From Periglandula ipomoeae IasaF13 (lineage: Eukaryota > Ascomycota > Sordariomycetes > Hypocreales > Clavicipitaceae), in assembly GCA_000222875.2 (NCBI GenBank), contig AFRD01000154.1, positions 1-64,000 on the forward strand: a DNA stretch of 64,000 nt, written 5' to 3'. Position 1 is the stretch's first letter. Every line of letters starts with the position of its first letter. This document shows, piece after piece, positions 24,659 through 37,391 of the stretch. Under the pieces are notes generated by a model. That model made no database searches, was not told the DNA's origin, and saw only the letters and a list, made by a program, of their open reading frames with translations. The position numbers were made by a program, and so were the translations under genes.

Positions 24659-25565
24659 GATTTCGGTGTGAAACATCTGCTCGTCCTGCTAAAATGGCAT
24701 CACAACGTCGAAAACTCTCGGGAACATCGTTCAATGCTTTTGGGCAAGATGAGGCAAAATGCAGATTTCCGTGGCAATTTGTCGGCTGAGTTGCAGCGCA
24801 CCATGGTAGGGAAGGCGCGAACAACGCTTGCAGAGACTTGACCGTCCAGAGCCACTTTCGTGTAGTCACCATATCCATCAGCTCGTTGACCAGATTTATT
24901 GACCGCAGCATTGGAACTAGTGCAATGTTTTTATCGAGACAGAGAGTGGCTACACATAGTCAGTTGTAAATCATAATTCATTGCAATCAGTATTGATCTC
25001 TAAGTTCACATCCTAAAGAAAGATTTTGCACTGTTCAGTTAATGCTTGAAGATGTGATAGAACTAGAACAGCACATAACAGATGTAATGTCAAAAAGTAA
25101 AAGAAATGCCAACTATCACAAACCGAACGCATTGCCCAGGAAACCAATGATGTCTTTCGTACATGGCTTCAGCTCTACCCAAGTCGTGTGTACCAAATCG
25201 TTGCATATCAGTTACAAGATGCTCTCCCCTTTCTTAGCCTCTTTCTATCTATGATCGCAATTTGTAGGACGCCAGGGCAGCCAGAAATCCCCTCATTTTG
25301 CCCTTGTCCCCCGTTTTCTTTTTCTCTGTGTTGGTATAACGCCAGGTGTAATAGCTCCCAGAATACAAGAACTTCTAAGTGACGAATGATGAAATTTGAT
25401 GAGCAAAGCGAATGTGAGAATTGGAACATACGCCAACCATTAAATGTCGATAATCTTTAATCGAGACCTCCGTCTGCTGAGTGAATGTGTACAATAGTCG
25501 TTCTGTAACGAGGTGGCTCAGACCACAGACTTGACATCCTCCGTAGAGACTGTGATGCAATGCAT
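24659..25565. other. Intergenic between two minus-strand genes
   Basis: About 900 bases between the PSP1-domain gene stop and the start of the 265-residue gene. Moderately A+T-rich around 24930-25100. It should hold the downstream gene's promoter. No gene seen. Confidence 0.55.
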
Positions 25566-28345
25566 TCAATGGGTATTAAGTGACAGCCCCTGAAACGCGG
25601 CAGTCCAATCATGTTGGGGGGAAATGGGTGAAACGCCTGTCGAGTGCCGAGACGGACTGGGTAAATTTTGGGCTCCGGGAAAGCCCTGACGCAGAGCCTG
25701 GAAGTCACCGTGTTGCCCAAAGCCCCCCGAGAAGCTGTCCACACCTGGGGACAGGCTCGGCGCATATGGGATCGTGTTTCCACGGCTATTGCCAAAAGGC
25801 GCATTGCCATACGCATAGTTGGCTTGTGGACAGGCCGATGCTGGAGGAATCCCACGATCTCCTGTGAATGGCTGGCTGAATGTAGGGCGGAAGCCTCGTC
25901 CGAATTGCTGTGGTTGTTGATCTTGGCCCTGCTGAGTCTGCCGACGTTCACCACCCGAGGCACGGCTAACACCCACGGCGCCGGGGCCAACTCCACTTGG
26001 AGCCTGGATTCCTAGAGTTGGGCTGGCAAAGGATGCCGGGTTGATTGCTGACATCCAGATTCTGGTCTTGTAGATCTTAAAAAGATCAGTGACAAGGGAG
26101 TTGAAGTTGATGTACGAGTCGGCGAAATAGTAGAACGTGAGCTTCTTCCAATCCCTAGCGACATTGTCAGTAAGAAAAGACTTCCGAACCGTCGGTGTGA
26201 CTACAAGGTTCTCTCCGAGACTTACATTTGAAATTCTGCATCAAGAATTTCCATGTTGAGACCATGTTCCTTGACTTTCTGCATGCACACTCTCTTTGCT
26301 TTTGCCTCTTGACCTTCTTTGTCTCGTAGAGAATGCACTTCATGATTCTGTGCGAGGCGTTTGATCAACTTCGGTCTCAGCTCGCCGGCATTGGGCTCCT
26401 GCAGATGCTGGCTCGGGGGACCCATGCCGCCGACTGCGCTGCCTTGCAGGCCACTGGATGATGCCATCAAACCAGCGCCTGAGCCTTCCTGGGCAGCAGC
26501 GGCTCCTTGCGAGTACATCATGAGCCACTTGTAGTGCTCTTCAGCATAGTGCTCTTTCAGCTCTTTTGCGGTCTGCCAGTCAACATTGTCTTTCGCCACT
26601 GTTCCGAGGTCTGTTCCACGGTCTGCCTCAACAATGACCAGATCGCCAGGTTTGACGGTGAGACCAGTTCCTTCCTGGATGTAGAAAACATCTGCCCTAG
26701 CACATTTGAACAGGACTACATGGAGAAGCTGGTTGTGTCTCGGTTGAGCCATACTGTATACGTTACGAGGGGGGGAGGGTGGTCGGTTCAAGAACTGATT
26801 CCCTAGTCCAAGGTGCGGGCCGTAAGGATTCCCGAATGCCGATTGCATTGCATTTGGCATACTGGCGAACATGGCTGCAGTTGCATGTCAGCAATTCTTC
26901 TATCACGACGCGTGCCGTTACGAAAGGCACATTAATGATCTCGTATTGAGAAGGAACAAGCACCTACCAGGATTGTTGTTGTTGGACAAGTCAATGCTGT
27001 CTGAAAATCCGGATGGGAAAGCATGAGATCCTTGAGGCTCAACTGCGCTGTTGGCATCCAGTGCGGCCACTGAGTCCGCAACAGAGCTGATCGAGCCTTG
27101 TCGGGTTGGCATATTTGCAAATGAATGGCGGCGGCTTTGAGAGACGTCCCCACCGAAGAAACCTGGTGAGCTTGACCAGAGTGCAGCCTTTTTGAGATTC
27201 AAGTTGTCGGCCTTGCGGCTGTCAACGCCTAACGGGGCGCGAAACGCGCCAGCGCCGTACTCGCTCATGCGTCGTCCAGGAGCCCTTCGTCCGAGAGGGT
27301 CAATGCCATCATTCGCCTCGTCCAATTCATCGACTGCATAATCAGATTCCTCTGGAACAGTCTGATAGCCATTTCCGAGGTAAGAAGCTCCAGTAGATGC
27401 ACGAGGTCGGATTCGAGAGTTGTACTGTTGCTGTCGTAGCATGGCATTCTCGCGAGTGAGCATTTCAATAGTCTTGGACTCGGAACTCTGGTGGAAAGAG
27501 CCTTGCATCGATTCCGATGCGCTCTCGTCATCGTCGTCTTCCACTTCTTTGACTTTTCCGAGCATAGAACCGTCGTTAGCCATTTCGCTAAGCATGCTTG
27601 GTCTGGAAGGCCTATGTTGCAAGCCTGGGTGTCTGGCACGCCCCAAGATTGCGGACGAGCTCATGCCAGCAGAGGGGCCATTTTCGGGGTCCATCTGACC
27701 AACTGAGTATGACTGAGAGCGATACGTTTTCGGGGTCGGATGCAACGGTATTGCGAAGGGGATTTGGGAGTTTGACAAGGAGTCACGAGACGTCGGAGAG
27801 GCCTGTGTTGGTACCGAGTCGGACCCGAAAAAGGAATTGCTGGTACCGCCTGGTGGGATTGTAGAAGTCGGAGATGGAAGAACTTCACTAAGTCTTGAAG
27901 TAGCATCTTTTCTATCAGCATTCCAAATGCCAGTTCCCCATGCAAACGCTGATGAGCTGGTGGAGCGGCCGATAGCTGATGAAGCGGAGTGAGAACCCCA
28001 CGGTCCAACTCCTACTTCAGCCGATGGCGTGCTAGGATGCGACCCGGTTAGAGACATAGAGCTGCTAGCAAACGACCCTTTACGTGGATGACTCAAAGGT
28101 TGCGATGTGTCGTTCAACCAGGAGGACCTGCGGACTGGCTTGTGTGGCTGCACGGGAGCAGTGTGTGATGGTTCATGGCGATGTTCTCCTTCATCGTCTG
28201 AGCTTGCTAGGGCCTCCGAGTCTGGTGTTGAAGTACGAGCATTGACTTTCTCCAAAAGAAGACTCGGGTTACTCGCAGTTCCAGAAGGAAACGAGCCAGG
28301 GCCGATTTTCGACGAGGTCGCTGACTTGAACGAATTCGAACTCAT
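25566..28345 (-). CDS. PSP1-domain protein with long disordered N-terminus
   Basis: Exons 28345-26968, 26874-26226 and 26154-25566, giving 871 residues. The PSP1 C-terminal domain begins near HVVLFKCARADVFYIQEG and continues through KPGDLVIVEADRGTDLGTV. It also includes KRVCMQKVKEHGLNMEILDA and, across the last intron, EFQMDWKKLTFYYFADSYIN. PSP1 domains occur in yeast Psp1 (a suppressor of DNA polymerase mutations, found with P-bodies/stress granules), trypanosomatid cycling-sequence binding proteins and bacterial YaaT. The N-terminal 460 residues are Ser/Pro-rich and disordered, with a short helix (IEMLTRENAMLRQQQ) and an acidic run. The C-terminal tail is Gly/Gln/Pro-rich. The role is probably linked to RNA regulation or replication stress; this is inferred from the domain only. 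Confidence 0.88.
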
Positions 28346-29599
28346 GGTGCTTTGTGTGGTTCCTCAGAATTATTTTTTGTCCGTTTACGTAGGGCATAAA
28401 ACCTTGATTCCCTTGTCAGTAATGTTAGATCGGTCTGCGAAAGCAGCTAAAATTTTGAGCATATAGCGGCAGCAGCAATAGCCTTCCGCCATGCAGGAAG
28501 ATCCATATTCGCGGCACATGAGTAACTAACTTTGCAAGCTTATGGGTAAGGGTGAGATCTTTGATGAATCTAATGGGCGACAAAAAGGTATCAAACCGCA
28601 GGTGATCCCAGAAAAATATAATTTCCAAGACCAAAAGTCCGAAACGGTTTCGAATAGAGGTAAAGATGACGAGTCGTGTCTATCAGCAACTCGGAATTGT
28701 TGAAGGAATACAGGTAGCGTGTAGTCGTGTGAGAGATTAAAGAACAAGATGTAGTGGGTATAGAAAATGTCTAAGACCAGCGCAAGTCTAATCCCGGGCC
28801 AAAAAAAGAAGACAGAAAGGAAAGTGAAAAAGGTTCCGATAGAATATGAGGAGTCGTTGCGAGTGAGTGTGGTTAAGCTTCACCCATTCGCGCCGTCAGA
28901 GTGGTCGCAGAGTATATTGCGTTTCGATGATGGGATATATCGTTCTACTTGATCCCCATGTTGGTTTGGCAGGAGCCATATAGATCAAACGTGATACGGC
29001 TCCAGCTGTTGCGAAGTACAGCGAGCGTCGCTCAATTTGCAATAGATATGAAGTTGATGAGGAGGAGGAACAGACTGTCCGGGACTGGGTGAGTCGAATG
29101 TCAAGCCCCACGTACTGCCGTTGATCGAGACGCTTGTGCGCGGCGCAAAAAGCGAACAGGCTGCGAGCGCAGTGTCGAAGGGAGTTTCCGACAAGGCAGA
29201 AGACGGCGCGGAAAGAAATGGGAAAACCCACAAGTCTCGGGCTACTTGATATTTGCACCGAGTTTGCAGATATTGCAGTGCTCCAAAACCAAGCTCCAAC
29301 AAGAGAAATGAAGGACTCGAGTCGGGGTCTGGCGGAGGAGAAAGTGGCAGGTGACCTTTTGGCGCCCAGGCACTGACTTGTGGCTAGCAGGCCGGAGTTG
29401 CAGGGACAACCAACTTCCACGACTAATGTGAAGAATCAGAGCACTGCTTGGAGAATAATCCAATGTACCGATCAAAGAGGTTGGATGCCAGGAAGACGGC
29501 GACGATGTTGGCAAGGCAGAAATCAGTGTCTGCATGTAAGTAGAGAGAAATGCCGGATTCAAGCCAGGATAGCACTTGAGCACTTGAGCTATCTCGGCC

Positions 29600-29630
29600 A
29601 GGTGCAAGGTGCGAGGTGCAAGGTGCAAGG
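29600..29630. repeat. 7-bp tandem repeat (AGGTGCA)
   Basis: Four tandem units of AGGTGCA/AGGTGCG plus a partial unit. Just upstream, GCACTTGA is also duplicated (about 29572-29590). Small minisatellite in a gene-free stretch. Confidence 0.85.
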
Positions 29631-30006
29631 CCCCTAACAGGTACTCGCTAGCGGCACCTGAGCAGCCGTACCTGGCTACACCGTGCGACGATGTCTTGGA
29701 AAAAGCGAGGCGCCGTCGTGGTGGTCTCGCAGGCTGGAGCTTGAGTGTCGGAGAGAAGCGTCTGGTTGCGTGAGCCGTCTGCGACGAGGGTAGCGCACTG
29801 CGTCGTGCCGCTTGCTGGATTGTGACGGCACTCAAGAACTGGCGATCCGGTTGGACTGGCCGTTATTGAGGGGAAGTGAGAGGGCTCTGTCTCTGGTTGA
29901 GAAATGGGTGCGTAGAGTGCATATGGTGTGGTGTACTGTGATGGCTGGTGGTTCGGTGGCTCGAGGCGGGATCGGAATGAACCAGTGCCAGCACCAGCAT
30001 CCAATG

Positions 30007-30029
30007 GATCAATTGATCAATTGATCAAT
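30007..30029. repeat. 8-bp palindromic tandem repeat (GATCAATT)
   Basis: GATCAATT repeats almost three times. Each unit contains the self-complementary AATTGATCAATT core, so the stretch can pair with itself. Too short to be called a regulatory site. Confidence 0.8.
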
Positions 30030-30159
30030 CCAAGCAGACAAGCTGCAACAGCGGTGGGGAGCTGTGTCTGATATGCTTTTTTTGGGGGCCGTCTGTGAGA
30101 GGGGGAGGGACCAGAGACTGCAGACCCTTGCCAGGAAATTAAGACGAGAAAGGAGACTC

Positions 30160-30400
30160 GGACATGGGCATGGACATGGAAGCATGGGAGACGGATGGGA
30201 CAGGTGTTAGCGTCGAGCGCAGACGCGGGGGGAGCTCAAGTGAGCGGCGCGACGATGCCGTGTGGGTACGAGAGAGCGAGAGGAAGAGCGAGAGATGTCA
30301 GCGGACGACAAAATGAGGCGTGATGTGGGTGTGGATGTGGACATGGACGTGGATGGGATGTCAATGTGGATTGTCGAAGTGGACATGAGGACGTGAGATC
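30160..30400. repeat. Imperfect G-rich GGACATGGA/GTGGATG repeats
   Basis: Two clusters (about 30160-30190 and 30320-30400) of degenerate hexamers such as GGACAT, GGACGT and GTGGAT. Strand asymmetry is strong: purine-rich on plus. Likely low-complexity drift; no coding frame is supported. Confidence 0.6.
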
Positions 30401-33400
30401 GCCCGTCTGGCGGACGCGGGCTGCGTTGAAGGATTAAATAACACAGCGTTAATTAATGTCTGGTTTCATCAGATAGAGGTATCTGATGATTCAGTAATGT
30501 CTATATGGTGGCCAGGGAAGTCGAGTAAGGTAGGAGGAAGGCATCTTTTTGCAGCGACATCACCGTCGAGCCCAAGAAAGATGGGCGAGAGAGGTCCCTG
30601 TCAAGATTTGTTCATCTTTCCATCTTGTTGCATCTTGCCTCGCCTCCTATCATATCCTATCCTATCCCACACTGCCATCTTGCCGTTTCCCACGTACGGA
30701 GTACAATTTCTTGCACCCGCTGCCCGGCACTGCGCATCATCATCATCAGAGATGCAGTGTCTGCCGCAATAACAGCGAAGTTGCAACGACTGGCACCTCA
30801 GATGGATCGTGGTTTGACAATGTGGGCCAAGCCCAGCGGCTCCTCTCTTGCTTGACTTGACGCCAACGACGCCAAGCGGCCAACCAGGTAGGGGGCAATT
30901 GAACCATCGGCAAGGATGCCTTCTGCGCCAGTGCAGCGAGCTGCTGCACAAGGCAATGCAGGAAGCGCTCATTGTACGAGAGAGAAGGTTGAGGCACGCT
31001 TACTCGCAGCAGCAAGCTGGTGGCAGCAGTCGACAGCGAAATGGCCCGCAGCTTTGAAGCATTGGCCCTCACATCCTCACCCTTCGCCTCGAAGCAGCTG
31101 GGACAGACAGCAGGGCAGACACACGATCATCTCACCATCGCGACTCACAAACGGCTGGCGAAGCCCAGCGTCGAGATGGGCCAGACGCAGACCAAGCTAA
31201 AAGAGGCGATGGTGTGGGCGCCCATGCCACGGTGCAGAGTGGCGCTGGCAAATAGGTGACAGGGACTTTGGCTACCCCTTCTTTTCTCCATCACCAACTC
31301 CATCTCCAGAGCACGACACACAAGGTGCCCCTAAGCAGATGTCTCCATCCCCGACCAAGGCTGTCCCACCTTGGTTCACAGCTCAACCGGTGGCGCTCCA
31401 GTGTGCTTAGTCGCATTGTCGCTGGAACAGGTCTAGCCGATGAACCACGCATCTTCTAGGGTCACCTTCGACGTGGTTTCGCCTGCTGCCCTTCCTTCTC
31501 ATCGCTGTCCGTGCTGTTGTGCATTATGCTACGGACACTTCCAGTACGAGCAAGGGCAAGCACAGCAATGGCGAAGGAAGTTATCGACTAACAGGGCGAG
31601 CGGTTGCATATTATGACTAGCATAAGCTGCTCGGTGTATAGCGCCGTCCGATCACCATCCTCTCTCTGGAGTACACTCGGCTCTCGAATGACCAGGAGAT
31701 GAGGTCTAGGTACTGCGCCGACATAGAGTACTCTGCCGGATGATTACTCGTTGTATAGCCAGGCAGCCTCTCACACCGACGTTGACTTGATTTCTGCGAT
31801 GGAACAAGAACAATCAACAAATACATTCGCCTGGAAATTTGAGCATCAGTTTCAACAGTATTACTTTGGGACATGCTCCTGCAAATACTTGGTTTAGCCG
31901 ATTGTCAATATTGTATCAAACAGAACAGTATAGTTGTCATACACTGCTTCATCATTCAGGTCCTGTCCGAACACGCTCCCAACTTTATTAATTTACACGA
32001 CGCGGGTTATAAGATTTCATCCTGTCTCGGTGCTTGGATGCCTCGCACAAAAAGACTATCATCGAGAGGCTGCGTACTTCAAGCAGCTGAGGTTCTGTCG
32101 CTCACTTCCTGCGGTGCAATAGCCACAGATATAACGCCTGGTACGGGTGTCGACTGGGAGGTCTTCCTTCATTCAGCTTTTAGTTGATTTGAATCCCGAC
32201 TGCAGGTAAAGCCTTAATCACAATTCTGCATCGACGCCATCACGCAGCCCCCCCGACGAAAACAGCACGACGAAGCGAATGATGGGCTGCCAGTGATGAC
32301 TTTGCGATTCAAACTTTGATCCTCTAAAGCTGGCAGCCAGCACGACACCGAAATAATCAGCTCTCCCGTCACATCCGTCAGAGGCCGTCATGGTGATGTG
32401 AGTGGCCAATCCGCTCCACTTTCAGAGCCTCATATGAATACCTTCGTCTTGGCCCCATATAGCCACTTGACTGACCGTCTCAAAGCAATGTGGCTGCAAG
32501 TTCTTATGCGACATTCTCCGTGAAGAGTGTACGGAAGACAGAATATCCCGTTGCATGGATGCGTACATTAGATCGGGCAATAACATATCTTCAAATCCAG
32601 AGGCTTGGACCCCGAACCCCGCTGTTCGAGGCAAGGGAGCGGGTCAAAATTGCATTTCATTGTAAGATCGCGCCTTCTTTGACGTTCGTCGCATCGCTCA
32701 CACTGGTCCGTCAAAGGCGCCACTACGGTGAAAAGCCGCCGGTGGTAGTATTTGATCGAATCGCTCAAAATTCGAACCTGGTCGTGCAGCTATATTGCTT
32801 TTTTCGTACCTCGCACTCAGAACGACATGCAATCTAACAAGGTGCAAGCACCAGACTAATCTTTTCAGAGGTTTCTTTCTCCCAGCAGATGCTACCTTAT
32901 ATTACAGCCGAAGTTCAGCTACGGTATGGGGCCCGGAAAGCACATGGCACGAAATATGCTTAGGGACACCACTGCACTACGGGCGTCGTAGACGGAATGT
33001 GCTGGGATTTGAGCTCTCGTGCCGCTGCTAATATCATTGCATGCACCTTTCTGACGATCGGCTGAGACACAAAGCTGGAGAGAGATCAAGTCTAACCACC
33101 GAACAAAACATGTGCGCTCATAGTAACCCAGAGTAAAACGGTTCGAATACGGATTCCGTACTGGTTCGAGTAGCATGAAGTCATGAACAGCCTGGTGCAA
33201 AGCTTGCGCTAACGTCATTTGCGAAGAGCGTAGAAGTCAGCCTCCATCTGCTGGGCAACGCCTTGAAGCCACAACGAAGCTTCGGAGTCGCGAAGAGATC
33301 GTCACCCCGCAATCGCCTACAGCTAGTTCCAGAACCCCGCCCCGGCCGGTTTGTGGCTTATAGTCACCTGGTCTGTCGCTGACTTGCCTTGTTGAGAAGA

Positions 33401-34720
33401 TGGCTACAAGATGGTGAGATGGTGCACCGGCCTCCCTAAGCGGATACAGGCGTTGTGATTCGTGCCACCTTTCATTGAAGCATGTATCCTGGGGCCTAGC
33501 TGACTTCGGCACGTCTAAGACTATGCCGCCTTGACGAGTAGCCAGGTCCCGAGCTCTACCAACATGGCGCCAGCCAATTCCCACGGCTGTCACTTTGCGA
33601 AAGTCTGTACAGTACTCTACAGACCGATTACACTATTTCACCAGGCCAAGAGCTGCATTCCTCCATCATCTCGATGTGTGCCTAGAAGGATTAACACAAA
33701 GTACGACGTCATCAGCGATGTCAGGAAGCACCCTGCTGTTACCACCCGTCAGTTGGATTGCGCGTAGCTACCCGGAGGTGCCTCACCCAGCTGACCCGGG
33801 AAAGCCTGCTCCTCGACTCCGTTCAGGGACTTCTGAGCTTCCGAGCTGAGCTGAGCTGCGAATACAGCCTGCGGCCATCTATTTGGCAAATCGAAGCAAC
33901 TGTGTTGCTGCAAACCGGCGCGTAATTCCGTCAAAGAAGGGATAGTTCGGCCGCGGTCGCCTTTTGCTGAGTCGCATTATGGTCATTTCAGACCAGTGGC
34001 ATGATCTCGACTGGGAATCACTGTCTGCACTGTGCCAAGAGGTCAAAACGGCTGGCAGACCCTGTCTGGTACTTTGCCAACGGTTGCTGGACGGCGGAAC
34101 AGCCCATCCGTCTTTGGCTCCCAGTGCAGCGATCCGTCCATTCCTTCCAAGGTCGTAAAGGTTGGCACGGCCCAGGGGGTGAGAGAACCAAACTACCGCA
34201 TTACCCCAGATTTTCGTTGCTCTCCGTCGAGCGCCTCACACGTGCACGAGGGCAAGGAAGCCTGTCCCGAAACAAGCTAGCTGCAGGCTCTTTGACCAAT
34301 AATTCGATGGACGGTGAACTATGTGTGTGACCATGATTATGCATGGGACTCCTGCCCGTAACGACGCCCGTTCTTTGAATATGTACGGTTACGTCGCGCG
34401 TCTGGGTTCCGTCAGACTCGTGCGGGCTAGTCAAGAAAATTGATGCTTGCGATCCACCAATGAGAAATTCTCCTCCTCACCAGCCGGGACGACTTTATGT
34501 GGTTGTACAGGCTTCCGGGTCTCGGCGTTGATCTGATCCTCGCCAGATAGACAGTGTCCCAAGCAGATGGTCGCGGCATTCAACACGAAGTCTGGCAATC
34601 AGTAGGGTATCTTACAATATATGGCTATCTATGTCTGTGAGCCATAACATCTACTATACATATATTAAGATAGCTTTCGACTCTACAAAAGCCCCTCATT
34701 CAAGTAATCATGGGAATCAT

Positions 34721-35729
34721 CTATTGTGCAGCCTTTTGTTGTTTCAACTTCTCCTCGAACTTTTCAAATTCTTGCAAGGCAATTTCCTCCTCTTGATCAA
34801 GGATCTGGTGGACACCCTGGACTTCCTCAATCTGTCACGAGCAATATGTTAGCACGAATGCTTCGAAAGTTCATTCTCTGAAAACTGCACCTCTATGCAA
34901 GGGCGTGGCATAGAAGTCTGTGGTACACGAGTGCGCAACTTACATAGTGCATGAGCATGCCCTCAATGCCATTCTTGAGGGTGACGGTACTGGAGTCGCA
35001 TGTTCTGCAAGCCCCGCGAAGCTTCAGTTTGATATAGCCGTCCTCGAAACCTCGAAACTCGATATCACCGCCATCCTCCTGAATCGCAGGTCTAATCCTG
35101 GTCTCCAAAAGCTCTTTGATCATGCCGACGACCTCGCTGTCGTTCTCGTTATAGGCCAGACTATCCTCCTCGACGTCCTCGTCGCCTTCCTTCCGCTCCG
35201 CCACATTGACAATCTTCTCGCCCGAGGTGATTGCCTCTGTGATCAGAGAGAAGATCTCAGGTCGAATATGGGCCCAATTCGCGTCGCTGGCCTTGGTGAC
35301 GGTGATAAAGTCGGCGCCGTAAAACACGGATGTGATCCCATCAATCTTCATGAGCTTCGCGGCAAGGGGGGACGGATACGGCGGGGAGATGGTCGATCGG
35401 GGGTTGAGGTATTCTACGAATGGCGTGCTGAAGTCTTCAGGGACAACGCGGTGATTCGGTAGGAACTTGAGAGCATCGACATTGGGCGTGTTCTCGGTTT
35501 GTATGAAGATGCTGCGGGTGCCTCCGACGGCCAGGTTCGGCAATACGGCGCGCTTCGAGAGAACTGGTCGTTGGGCGGCGCTGATGCGCAAAGAAGGATT
35601 TGAACGGGTGCTGCTTCCGCCGATATGTGTGCTTAGCTGGCGAGTCCATTGTGATGAGCATCGGGCTGGTCTCGCTGGGAGGAGCGCGCGAGATAAGATC
35701 CTCGGCGCGGAGGATGAGTATGTGGCCAT
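34721..35729 (-). CDS. NFU1: Mitochondrial NifU-like Fe-S cluster scaffold
   Basis: Late-acting carrier that delivers [4Fe-4S] clusters to mitochondrial targets such as lipoyl synthase and complex I/II. Exons 35729-34944 and 34831-34721 give 298 residues; the intron has GTAAGT and GACAG. The N-terminus is rich in Arg, Ser and Ala without acids (SRALLPARPARCSSQWTRQL), as for a matrix presequence. The Nfu N-domain starts at SIFIQTENTPNVDALKFLPN. The NifU C-domain carries IRPAIQEDGGDIEFRG and the cluster-binding CxxC (Cys241 and Cys244, in GACRTCDSS). The tail after the intron (IEEVQGVHQILDQEEEIALQ) ends in a short basic helix. All key residues are present. Confidence 0.95.
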
Positions 35730-36353
35730 CGTTTTTTTCCCCCTCGTCCCTGTCTTATTTGAAGCACACCCGCGAGTGAGTCAAGACTCGGTAAGTCGAA
35801 ACGAAGGTATTGAGAATTGATATTGAAAGATTAATGTGACAAGGCGATGTGTATTACGAGAGAATATCGGTAGTAGTGATGTTCAAGAAGGAAAGAAGAG
35901 AAAATTGGTCATCGGCAATCGTCGAAAGCCGTTCGCCAGCCGCCCTCTAAAAATGACCTAATGGCGACAAAACGACAACCAGCCGGTTACTCGCGCACAT
36001 GCACCCAGCTATTAGTAATTGGAGCGCTGTGACGAAAAGCCAGCACCGGGCCCACTGGGTCCAGTCCCCTTCCAGCGTTTCTATTTCCGCCACCCCCGAG
36101 CGATTTTGCAGTGCCGCCGAAGCTACCCTGGCATTTCAATCGCCCGCCAGAATGAGACAGGACCCACCAAGTTTATATGTTCTCTTTTTTTTTTCTTGTA
36201 CTCCTTCTCGTCCCTCGGCCAAACTGCTCCGATACCGCGAGAAGCTCTATTTTCTCCTTGCAGAAGTGGCTGCTCTCTCATTGTCGAACGAGGCTGCCAT
36301 CCCGGAAGAAAACAGCCTCCCCCAAAAACATTGGTCTGTTACACAAGTCCGAG
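35730..36353. other. Intergenic, divergent promoter of NFU1 and the zf-HIT gene
   Basis: About 620 bases shared by two divergent genes. A T-rich run occurs at 36183-36194. The frame of the zf-HIT gene is open upstream to 36177, but the first well-placed ATG with a plausible protein start is at 36354. Confidence 0.6.
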
Positions 36354-37187
36354 ATGGAGCAGGAGCAGACTGCTTCGGCAGATAATTCTTCAGGTCCCGT
36401 GATGGGCGATGTGCAGGTCCCGCAACAAGAAGCTAGCTCGGAAACACAGCAAACGGCATCACCAGCAACAACTACATCCTCTAAAGTCGCTGTTCTCTGC
36501 GGCGTCTGCGAGAAGATACAGTCCAAGTACAAATGCCCAAGATGCTATCTTCCCTAGTATGTGCCCCCATAAACACATAATTTCGCCTACCCAAACCTCG
36601 CCTACCCTTCCCAAAAACCACAAATCCTTCTACGCCTCAAGTAGCACAATTGACGATTCCAAAGCTGCTCAGTAGCATGTAATAAGATCCATAAAGAAAA
36701 CCACTCACCAGACGAACCAAAACCAGTTTCAAAACCCGAACCACAACCATTAACAAGCAACGGCGCATCGAACCCGCCTCCGTACGACCCTTCGAATCCC
36801 TTCCGCGCACTCGACACATCAGACAAATTACAACACTTATTCCGCAAGTACCCCCGCCTGGCGGAGCAGTTGCTCGCCATACACGCCGCGACTCAACCGC
36901 CGGAGGAAGCTCCAGATAAACGAATCCCCGCGTCTCTGATGCAGGGCGTCCCCAAGAAAGAGACCTGGAACCACGACATTGGGATCAAGAATGGGAAAGA
37001 GGCGCTGCGGAAGGCTCGTCGAGCCGAGGGTGAGGCGGGTGATGCTATTCGAGAGTACTCGGAGCTCGTGCTGCATCTGATCAATTCACAGGATGCGAAT
37101 GGCCAGGCTACTACCGCGCTGCAGCAACAGTTGGCTCAAGAAGACACCAAGCTGATTGAGCGGTTGATGGCACAGGAAAAACGATGA
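36354..37187 (+). CDS. zf-HIT domain protein (Hit1/ZNHIT3-like)
   Basis: Exons 36354-36556 and 36665-37187 give 241 residues. The intron has donor GTATGT and acceptor CAAAG, and the junction completes the zinc finger. The finger is intact: Cys49, Cys52, Cys61, Cys64, Cys69, Cys73, His77 and His81, with the spacing of zf-HIT domains. A middle segment (DKLQHLFRKYPRLAEQLLAI) resembles the Leu-rich helix that follows the finger in Hit1/ZNHIT3. In yeast Hit1 works with Rsa1 in box C/D snoRNP assembly, so a nuclear snoRNP-assembly role is likely by family. The C-terminal half is helical and charged, ending RLMAQEKR. It could instead belong to another zf-HIT subgroup, but the size fits Hit1 best. 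Confidence 0.85.
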
Positions 37188-37391
37188 AACCCTGCAGACA
37201 TATGCACTGCCTTGTTAAGCGAGGAGTCTTGGAATCTTGGCGGAACTAAGTGACTATTGTATTATATTGTACTAACTAAGCGCTGTTGTTCGACCTCAAC
37301 AACGGTCATACGGATATCTACTCTCATGCTATCGATTCTTCAGGGGGTATGGTGCGTCTCTTTATGTCAATCTCTCATGGGGATATCATAA

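Larger units (their letters stand above)
28346..34720. other. Long region without a recognised gene
   Basis: About 6.4 kb between the PSP1-domain gene start (-) and the NFU1 stop (-). Frames up to 197 codons occur but none shows domain similarity, splice-supported extension or typical composition. The left part probably includes a long leader/promoter of the PSP1 gene. It holds several simple repeats (29600-29630, 30007-30029, 30160-30400, each listed separately). No tRNA, transposon or inverted terminal repeat was seen. A non-coding RNA or a rapidly evolving gene with small exons cannot be excluded. Confidence 0.5.

Noticed and set aside
29242..29835. 197-codon minus-strand frame
   Set aside because: No domain, no biased composition, overlaps short tandem repeats, and no adjoining exon continues it.
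30160..30400. Possible protein-coding repeat (Met-Trp-Thr pattern)
   Set aside because: Not continued by any open frame; better described as G-rich low-complexity DNA.
33141..33180. GGTTCGAG near 33161, another tRNA-like B box
   Set aside because: It lacks the CC after the loop and no A box lies at the right distance.
28346..34720. Possible RIP-mutated transposon
   Set aside because: No transposase or reverse-transcriptase remnants, no terminal repeats, and base composition is not strongly TA-enriched.
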